Part shown: positions 56,668 to 64,000 of the stretch, piece by piece | Position numbering within the stretch: position 1 is the stretch's first letter | Layout of the letters: every line of letters begins with the position of its first letter | Assembly: GCA_003415625.1 (NCBI GenBank) | Contig: PYIU01000008.1 | Location: 3,534,001-3,598,000 of the forward strand | Direction: 5' to 3' | From: Aquanectria penicillioides | Lineage: Eukaryota; Ascomycota; Sordariomycetes; Hypocreales; Nectriaceae | DNA length: 64,000 nt | Position numbers and translations under genes: made by a program | Notes under the pieces: generated by a model | What the model was told of the DNA's origin: nothing | Database searches by the model: none | Seen by the model: only the letters and a program-made list of their open reading frames with translations

Positions 56668-58267
56668 CTACACCTTCTCCTCGACCTCAACGTGGCCGGC
56701 CTCATGGTGCTTCTCATTTTGTGAAAGATGCGCATCAGGACCATCGAAAATAATGGAGATTTCCTCGAGCGAGGGGCCCTTGGTCTCGGGGAATACAAAC
56801 CACACAACCACAAATTCGACAAGAACCCAAGGGACAAAGATAGTGTAAAACTTCCACTTCATATTCTCAAGGCCAACTGGGACAGCATAAGTCGAGAGCA
56901 GAGTGAAGCATGTGGCAAAGAGCTGATAGCATGCTTGACCCCTCATACGAAGGTTAAAGGGGAGAATCTCGGTGATGTACAGGACGAGATTGCCATTGAG
57001 ACCGAAATTGTATGCCGGGGAAAAGAGATATAGGAACGCAACAACCGCACCGCCGGCAGCTTTGTTCGAGGAATCGTTGGCAAAGATTGCACTCCCAGCA
57101 GTGATGGAGACGAGACAGATGAAAATGGCGCCCCCAGAGCCTAGAAATAGTGTGCGGCGGCCCAGTTTCTCAGGGAGCGTTGCAAAGTAGAGGGCTGAGA
57201 ACCATGAGAGAACCTGCTGCGTGGCGTTGATGAGCGTTTGCTCCAGACTCGTAGTGAGGCCGACAGATGATAGAACCGGGGCCAGATAGTATGAGATGAA
57301 GGCATTGCCGGACATTTGGCTGATGCATGCACACCACAGCAAGATGAAGAGCCGTCGCCTGTTGCCGGATGTGCGAACGAACTCGAGGTAGTTTTGAAGC
57401 CAACTGCCCCGGTCAATGCTCCTCTCGAATTCCAAAGCATCCCGGATCTCATGGTACTCAAACTGCACAAGGTGATCTTGCTCATTTCCTTCAGCGTGGT
57501 ACTTGGCAAGGAATGCCAGAGCCTCCTCGTTTCTATCCTTGGAAACCAGCCAACGTGGGCTTTCAGGAAGGAAATAGAGGCCGGCCAACTGGAAAACCGA
57601 TGGCAGGGCCTGCAATGCCGAAGGGATGCGCCAAGAGGCACTGGACTCGATTCGAAAAGTCCCAAAGGTAGTCCAGGCAGCGACAATAGCACCGAGGGAA
57701 TATGATGTGTTGAAAAGGGCTGTAGCCGTGGCTCTGTGTGCTGGATGCGCAAGCTCTGTAATCAACGGAGCTCCCGCCGATCCGATAAACACAGTACCGC
57801 AGCCGAGAACTCCTCGTGCTACGACAAACATGGGCAGATTCTGTGCGCCAGACTGCAATCCGGCACCCAAGCAACAGAGAAAAGCCCCCATCGCAAGACC
57901 GGCCCGGCGTCCGAAACCGTCGCTGACGAAGGAGATGCAGGGAATGGCGCAAAGGCCACCGATTGGATAGGCGGCGTTGAACAAGCCCAGAGTTGATCCC
58001 GTTGGCTCGCCGAAATATTCACGCCAGGCCTGTACAGACTGGAGACCGTTCATCATGGAGCCATCGAATCTGGTAGCAGCAGTTAGAGTCGGCAACGGAG
58101 ATGTTTGATGCAGCTTTGACTTACCCTTGCGTAAAGATCGACAGCATTGGGAAGATGAGGAGCAAATTCAGGGTTCGCAGATTTGGAGATTGCCACCATC
58201 GCTTCGTGTCAACGCTGCTCTCTGGCATCCCGAGAGCAGCCACGGTTTGTGTCACCGCCGGGGCCAT
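56668..58267 (-). CDS. MFS sugar transporter
   Basis: Two exons (58267-58125, 58069-56668) join in frame to 514 residues. Sugar-porter hallmarks: IFTQGFDGSMMNGLQSVQAW at the first helix, the loop-2 motif SFVSDGFGRRAGLAMGAFLC, the PESPRWLVSKDRNEEALAFL motif (PESPRWL) before the central loop, LPEKLGRRTLFLGSGG, and the C-terminal PETKGPSLEEI (PETKG). The build fits the fungal lactose/cellodextrin-type branch, which can import disaccharides and larger glycosides, more than hexose porters. Three copies or variants of the CGG motif lie 380-495 bp upstream. Given two cytosolic glycosidases beside it, uptake of an intact glycoside is a reasonable inference. Confidence 0.9.
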
Positions 58268-58646
58268 GATTGTGATGACTTGGGGCCACTGTCCAGGTGG
58301 AATGTTGCGATGCGAGCTTCTCAGATTTGTCTCTTGTGCCCTCGTATAAAGTCAATGGAAGTAAAGAAGCAGTGGCGATGAAATGTCTCGTCAGTCAGAA
58401 GAGAGGCACTGGACGTTTTATACATGCCATCCGGGCGCAGTGATGCCGTTGACAACTTCAAGGGAAATGCAAATATCACCCAGTCTCCTCACCTCCCAGC
58501 CACAGTGGCCAGATTCTTTAGCCGGACGTCGCTTTACTGCTTTGGCGGCTGATCTGGGGATTCTGGGGATCTGGGGATTTAGCGCAACCTGACTCTGGGG
58601 TTCCCACATGACGAGCAGAGTTTGCAGAATTGGTTCGCGTGCTCAG

Positions 58647-58657
58647 CGGAAAGCCGG
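58647..58657. promoter_or_regulatory. CGG-N4-CCGG site upstream of the sugar transporter
   Basis: CGGAAAGCCGG (context CAGCGGAAAGCCGGA), 380 bp before the transporter ATG. Confidence 0.55.
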
Positions 58658-58697
58658 ATAACATTGAGTTTTCAGACGCGATGAAGCTGTGGCTTCG

Positions 58698-58709
58698 CGG
58701 AAAAGCGGG
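58698..58709. promoter_or_regulatory. Degenerate CGG site upstream of the sugar transporter
   Basis: CGGAAAAGCGGG in the context CTTCGCGGAAAAGCGGG: same left half-site and flank as the site before GH78, but the right half reads CGG rather than CCG with a five-base spacer. Confidence 0.35.
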
Positions 58710-58749
58710 ATTGGAGATGCTCAACCTTAGAGTGGGTTTTTGGTTCTAG

Positions 58750-58760
58750 CGGAAAGCCGG
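58750..58760. promoter_or_regulatory. CGG-N4-CCGG site upstream of the sugar transporter
   Basis: CGGAAAGCCGG (context TAGCGGAAAGCCGGG), 483 bp before the transporter ATG. Confidence 0.55.
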
Positions 58761-59548
58761 GTTGGAACGGTGATGGAACCATTGATTGGTCAAGCTTCAT
58801 CAAAGCCGTCGCAATGACATGGCGGGGTGATGATGCGTCGACGGTGATTTCCGAAGGCTCTAGGGCGTGTTACATGTGCCATATGACTGCAAAGACTTTC
58901 CATCCCCTTTTCCAAGCCGCTCGGATGTTTTCCTCAGCGGTCTTAAGTAGTCCTAGTGTCTCGCTACCCGTGATTGTCACAACCATAAAGGCGTCGAGCT
59001 GTAAGTTCACGGTGAGAGGCGATACCCAAGGCATTTCAACCAAACCAACTTCCACATTGACGCAAAAATCACCCTTGCGTCTACGGAGACGAGATCACGG
59101 TCACAGTTCAGGCTCAGTTGGCGTAAGGAGTTTCTAAAAGTGTCCAAACATGTCCATCTGGTTTGGGTGAAGGCAATTGATAAATCCTGGCTAAAATCTA
59201 TTTCACACTGAAGTGGCGTGTCGTAGCGCCCGCTGCTCGGACTTGGTTATTTAACACCCCGACCAGGTTGATTCGTCAGCCACGGTTGGCTTGAGCCTCG
59301 CTCGTTCACGGAGTTGTGACATAATGAATGCATGCATCGCATCCTGAGTAATGTGGCCACTTCATTAACATCACTGCACTATGGCAAATGTGTTTTCAAG
59401 ATATAAATAATGTTGCTTTCAACATTCTACTGCTCTGAAATGTGTTTTGATAGACCCATCAGACACTGAAAACCGGATCTACAGACGCATTAAGCCTTCC
59501 TCTCTAAACTCACAACCCCTGGCTCCACCAGAAAACATCATCCGAAAT

Positions 59549-60566
59549 ATGTCTTCTTCTCCAAAGAAAACAATTCTCATTACGGGGTTTGTTCTGTCAA
59601 TCGCCCAATCGTCCACGCATGAAACTCACGCTCCATCGCAGATGCTCAGAAGGTAGTGCCGGCAACGCGCTGGCACTGCAGTTCGCCGCCAAGGGCTTGA
59701 GAGTTTTTGCTACTGCGAGATCTCTCAAATCTCTTGCCAGCTTAGAGAACAAGGGCATCGAAATATTGACATTGGACGTAACAAAGCCCGAAAGCATTTC
59801 GGCCTTGAAAGACGAGATTTCAAAGCGTACCGGCGGGAAGCTTGACATTCTCTTCAACAATGCTGGCGCTCGTATGTTTTCCACAGAGGACAGAAGCTGA
59901 TTGCCATGTTTGAACTTGTTCTGACCTCTCCTTTCATCAGTTTACGAATCTCCTGCTATCGAAGCCGACCCCGAACGCGTCCGAAGCCTTTTCAATACCA
60001 ATGTCCTAGGATTGTTTGACGTCGTCACCACGTTTACACCTCTTCTTCTGGCCCAAGTCCCCACATCGAAGAGCCCTCCAACAATTGTAAACACATCATC
60101 AATCCTCGCTCGCCTTCCATTCCCATTCTCCTCGGCTTATAATGCGACCAAGGCCGCAGTCGCTGCCTATTCGGATACGCTGAGGCTCGAGCTTGATCCC
60201 CTGGGTATCAAGGTCATGACGCTGTACATGGGCGAAGTAGCTACACCTCTGATGGCTGCGGACAACATTAAGTTTGGGCCCGAGAGTCTCTATGCTGTCG
60301 TTGAAGGTCTCGTGAAAGAAAGAAGCATCAAGCATGCCAACACCACAATGTCTCCTGAAAAGTTTGCTCAGCAGGTTGTGCCAGAGGTATTGAAAAGTGC
60401 AGCGCCTAACTATCTCTGGAAGGGGACAAATGCATTTGTGGTCTGGATGCTCGACACTATCGGCTATAGGTCAATCTTTGATCAAACTATGAAGGAACCA
60501 GTTGGATTTGCAAATGGAACAACGCGGCAGAAACTATTCCAGAAGGCCCAAGCTCGAGCGCAATAG
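59549..60566 (+). CDS. Short-chain dehydrogenase/reductase, AYR1-like
   Basis: Three exons (59549-59586, 59642-59871, 59941-60566) join in frame to 297 residues. The cofactor motif is split by intron 1: KKTILITG then CSEGSAGNALA (the usual TGxxxGIG reads TGCSEGSAG). Then DILFNNAGA (NNAG), catalytic Ser in IVNTSSILARLPFPFSSAYN, and YNATK as YxxxK with AVAAYSDTLRLELDPLGIKV, a string typical of the classical SDR branch that includes yeast Ayr1 (1-acyl-dihydroxyacetone-phosphate reductase). The C-terminus has one hydrophobic segment (NAFVVWMLDTIGYRSIF) that may anchor it to lipid droplet or ER. It may or may not belong to the glycoside cluster on its left. Confidence 0.85.
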
Positions 60567-60749
60567 GAATTAGTTCACAAACAACATTGCAAAATGGATG
60601 AGGCGAATAGAATAATATACTGTAATATAGATACTTTTATTTAATACAATTGGCTTGAATACTAGATACGATCCTCTCACCCTTTCATCCTATGTCTCAT
60701 TCATGAACGCTAGCACTCTTTCTCGTGGGCGCAATAAAGTTTCGCTGAA
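60567..60749. other. Short intergenic spacer
   Basis: AT-rich 3' region between the convergent SDR gene and transporter relic. Confidence 0.4.
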
Positions 60750-61400
60750 TCATGTTGCGAATTTGCTTTTACCTCGAAGGCTTTTACCGTATTTAAAGAA
60801 CAATAAAGGGAATGGCATCATTACTCCTGTAAAATATGCCAACACACTCGTACCCCAATGGTAACCAAGGCTATCGTACATGGGAGTTTGCACTAACGGG
60901 AATGTAGCTAGTTGCAATCTGCCAGCACTCCCTGACCCTAAAAAACGAGGTCGGTTGGAAATTCTACAATACGAACCAGCTAGAAAAGCTCTTGCGAAAC
61001 CGCTGGCAGCAAGTGCTGACGCTGCATATTTTGTATATGCTTCCACCTACTCCATCATTAGATAACTAACACGCACTGGTCAGAGAAGCAGGAATGTGCT
61101 GCTACTTACCAGAAACGTAAAGATTCCGGCATATACCAATATGACCTTGGGAAATTTTGTGAATTAGTACCACTCAATCAAGGTTTGGTAAGCTTCGCGC
61201 CGGTATTCGGAAAGCCGTTGGTGATGTTAAATGCTTACCCGCATCCAAAGAACGATGATCCAATAATTGATTACACCCAGTGTATGCCGGACTGTATAGT
61301 GAGTTGGTGGTCTAGGGTAATGTGGATCAACCTGTCATCAGGGAGATAAAGGAAGATAAAAGGGACTACAGAGACATAGGAAATGAACAGGCAGTTTTCT
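60750..61400 (-). pseudogene. 3' remnant of a DHA1-type MFS transporter
   Basis: The C-terminal helices of a 12-TM drug/polyamine transporter are readable on the minus strand: SGIHWVVINYWIIVLWMR (about 61290-61237), LVYAGIFTFL ending at a GTAAGT donor (about 61110), VEAYTKYAASALAASGFARA then FLAGS (from 61046), and PMYDSLGYHWGTSVLAYFTG with LFFKYGKSLRGKSKFAT to the stop at 60750. The last intron (after AGS) no longer has an acceptor that restores the frame: the sequence reads CTAC where an AG is needed. Nothing resembling the first nine helices is present upstream. It is therefore a 5'-truncated, probably dead copy. Confidence 0.7.
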
Positions 61401-62317
61401 CTAACTAATTTGTATTTTTGAAATTCTAAATTCCTTGCATTTGGACTCTATTGAGGTCCCAATGCAGCCCTATAATATTTCTTTATTTATAACTTTCTGC
61501 CTTATATTCTTTTCTTCTTTACTTTAAGGGGCACTCGAGAGCTTTTGATCAGATGCTCTAACACTCTCCCAAGTTGTTGCAGCTGCTTGGAAAGGCTATT
61601 CGGTCTTTACTGAATCTGCTTACCCTATACCCTTCTGGGTGGGGTGTGTGTTTTGGCCAGTGTCCCCTTCCACCAATAAACTCGTTGAAACAATGCATAT
61701 CTTGTCCAAGAAGAACGACAAAAAAGTCGACAACATCCTGCAAATACATATTTCAGCAAAATCGCTGCGTGACACACTTTGGTCGGCCTGATTACGTTTG
61801 AATGGGAAAAGGCGTCGTAGTTGGTTGGGTGGTTAGCTAGAACCGTGGAAAAGAGCCCGTATAATTACGAGAAAAAAAATATCCCCATGCCAGGATCCTG
61901 TCGTACTCCCAAAAGTCCCTGTCTCGGTAAATCAGTCATGGTCCATGATGTGACTCTGGCGAAGAAGCCGAGCTGACTGGGGCGGGGGGCTGGTTCGTTC
62001 CGTTCTACCGGCCGCTCTAATATCATAACGGAATAAGAAAAGTTTGAGGGAAACCCGTATCGAATATCAGTAGATGCAAGTATCTCCTTCTATTTTATGT
62101 CTTATCTATCATGATTGAACCTTCATGTTTAAGCTACACATCCGCCACCACAATTCCCTTCTGCGGACAACCATTCCCGAAGATTTGAGCAAGGCTTCTT
62201 GCTTGTAAATTTTCATACCATTTTCTATCTATGTACGGTGGAGTATTAATTGAAACTATTATTGAATCGTGTAAGCTCCAAGCATCTTAACCAGCAACAC
62301 TTCGTTTTATACTTACC
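61401..62317. other. Intergenic, nothing recognised
   Basis: AT-rich with pyrimidine tracts; short frames only. Confidence 0.5.
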
Positions 62318-64000
62318 TCATACCACGGAGTTTTGCGAATGCTCATCTGGATCAGGCGGTAAATAGTGCCTCACACCTAATTCCTTAAGTTCCCTTTGAA
62401 AGGATTCAATATCTAAATTGCAATCCATCCATTCGAGCCAGAATGAATCATGAACAAGTTGTTCAGCAGCTCCTCGGAAATAGTCAAGGGGCACATGAAG
62501 CGGCTGTAACTGAGCACCCACGCTTGCGCTTGCCAGTGAGTCTATGATGCACTGACTCATATTATCAGAGGCAACTCGCGTATTGTAGAACCCATCCGTT
62601 GCCGTGGCTGCCGGGATAGCTGCCGAAACAGCCGCAGGACTAGTGAAGGATGGATTGCTGTCGTTGAGCCCAATCCTTGACGTTACACTAATCCTGGGTT
62701 TATCAAGTGTGGATCCTTGGTTAGTTAGTCGTTTCATTAGATTTAGGAAAGATTTTACGATCCGCATTCCAACCAGCCAACATTTGGCCAACTCCACCAA
62801 TGCCAATATGCACTGTCCTGATTTGTTTTCTGCAAGTTGTCGGTGGATTGGATCTTTTCGACGGATAACTAGTGTATGAATGGAGAGAGCGCTGAACAAA
62901 TATGGGACACTGCGGTCAGCAAGCCCTAGAGGACTATTAGAGCAAAATTCAACCATGATACAGGTTAAGTTGGGCATATTTGATCGTCCCAGGGGCTAGA
63001 AGATCCTCGGCGGTGCAGGTAATTGAGTCGGCAGCCATGCGTGCCTGCATATCTCTTTCAACTTCTGTCGACGACAAACTCTCGATCCGCTTTGGTCAAA
63101 ATATAAGAATACGGGCGCTACTAATTCTCGCCAGCAAGGGCGTTGAGATATGACAAGCAGTGTCCTACTGATAGGATAGGAGGCGTCCAGTATAGTAGCC
63201 CAAAATGGCGCGCCCATGGATTTATCAGGGGATGAATTGCGAAGCACATCTCGTAAATGAGATTGCCACTGCTGTAGTCTCTCGAACATTGAATTGCTAT
63301 CAAATATCTCTAGCGCCGTTCGGCGTGGGCTGAACTCTGCGATAACAAGATCTCCGACTATCTCACGCGTGTGTAAGTGGTAAGATAAGATATCCATAGA
63401 GTTGATTTCGTGCTTACGTATTTCTGAAAACTTCGAGGTCTCAACGAAGTATGAAATGTGGTAGTCTTCTTGCATTGGAATCAACTGACCAGCGTGTCCT
63501 CGATCAAAGAGGAGGTCTTCGTCGATCAGGGGCTCGATATCGCAGTCTTCATCTCGGATACGGACAGGCCGACCTCAAGCCGCAGCAGCATGTCTGTCTC
63601 GAATCTACATCTCTTAGTATTTTGGAGCAGGAGGGATGCAAAGCTGCCGACTCACATAAATATACCACCAAATTCGCTTCCACAAAGATCTCATTTGCCG
63701 ACTCAATTCAAATCGTGCTCAGCTCTCACCGCAACTGTTTAGGATACGTTCTACTCTTTATTCTATCGTCACTTCACTTACGATCCATACATGCCGAGCG
63801 ATTGTACCAATGTTGCAGCACAACCTTGCTAATACCACGAGTCCTTCTGGTCGTCAGGGCCAAGCCACAAAAAGCTGAGAAAGATGCAGAGCTGCTGCGA
63901 GGTTCGCATTATCCGTTTCATGATCAATATCATTCAGTACCTTTGCACGAAGATAGTGCGCCTTTCTTGCGATGGTCCTGCCTTTCTAACCTGCTAGTTT
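62318..64000 (-). pseudogene. Decayed CTF1-like Zn2Cys6 transcription factor, cut by window end
   Basis: The regulatory domain of a cutinase-transcription-factor-1-like protein can be followed from the right edge leftward: ARKAHYLRAKVLNDIDHETD, then in a new frame WLGPDDQKDSWY followed by a TAG, AATLVQSLGMYG, a TGA inside the next exon, SLWKRIWWYIY, RDRHAAAA then TGA then GRPVRIRDEDCDIEPL, HISYFVETSKFSEI, GAPFWATILDASYPISRTLL, a further frame jump near 63095, then MAADSITCTAEDLLAPGTIK, and after an intact intron (GTATCA..CCGCAG) VPYLFSALSIHTLVIRRKDP to the stop at 62318. At least three stops and two frame changes lie in otherwise well-conserved blocks. The zinc cluster would be outside the window. 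Intact relatives activate cutinase and lipase genes. Confidence 0.8.

Larger units (their letters stand above)
58268..59548. other. Intergenic, promoters of transporter and SDR
   Basis: 1.28 kb between divergent genes. The transporter-side half holds the CGG-motif group at 58647-58760. A 61-codon minus-strand frame at 58870-59055 has some protein-like text but no family or start support. Confidence 0.45.

Noticed and set aside
63086..63117. 32-nt intron in the CTF1-like gene
   Set aside because: GT..AG ends exist and the join fits, but 32 nt is too short for a normal fungal intron and other lesions are present, so I treat it as decay.
1..64000. tRNA, rRNA, CRISPR array, intact transposon or telomere repeats
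   Set aside because: No T-loop-like box B candidate with a fold, no regularly spaced repeats with spacers, no transposase or reverse transcriptase text, and no terminal repeat seen; CRISPR is not expected in a fungal genome.

Overview
The window looks like nuclear DNA of a filamentous ascomycete, most likely a sordariomycete. The evidence is many short introns (about 45-90 nt) with GT..AG ends, Zn2Cys6 regulators, a HET-domain protein, LaeA-type methyltransferase, 7-TM rhodopsin-like protein, several MFS families and small secreted proteins. Gene order, the many transporters and regulators, and the high density of broken genes suggest an accessory (lineage-specific or subtelomeric) region rather than a conserved core. 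I found no rRNA, tRNA, CRISPR array, telomere repeat or intact transposon. All gene models were built by eye from splice signals and reading frame; where I give a length the exons join in frame.

Layout. 0-6.8 kb: a zinc-cluster-free fungal transcription-factor-like gene, a LaeA-like methyltransferase with a one-base frameshift, a tubby-like relic and a secreted beta-propeller protein. 7.5-13.1 kb: a membrane-anchored HET protein with an in-frame TAG, tail-to-tail (88 bp) with a Cdc24-type RhoGEF carrying a STAND-type N-terminal domain. 13.7-20.7 kb: a DHA2 drug transporter, a membrane-protein relic, an SDR and a rhodopsin-like 7-TM protein. 22.4-28.5 kb: a decayed DEAH-box helicase, a cysteine-rich small secreted protein and a decayed L-amino-acid oxidase. 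29.3-35.4 kb: M20 amidohydrolase, Zn2Cys6 regulator and Dal5-family permease, forming a probable catabolic cluster. 35.8-47.2 kb: a glutamine-amidotransferase relic, a GT34-type glycosyltransferase, about 4.9 kb with no recognisable gene, a secreted tandem-repeat protein and a monocarboxylate-transporter relic.

47.4-58.8 kb is the most coherent unit: an alpha-L-rhamnosidase (GH78), a beta-glucosidase (GH3), a Zn2Cys6 regulator and a sugar transporter. Neither glycosidase shows a signal peptide, which suggests uptake of an intact glycoside followed by cytosolic deglycosylation. A recurrent CGG-N4-CCGG palindrome (best form GCGGAAAGCCGG) sits upstream of these genes and is a candidate binding site for the cluster's own regulator. 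59.5-64 kb: an AYR1-like SDR, the 3' half of a DHA1-type transporter and a decayed CTF1-like regulator running off the window.

Six loci are clearly inactivated (helicase, oxidase, amidotransferase, MCT transporter, DHA1 transporter, CTF1-like factor). Two more (methyltransferase and HET protein) carry a single lesion that could be real or a sequence error.
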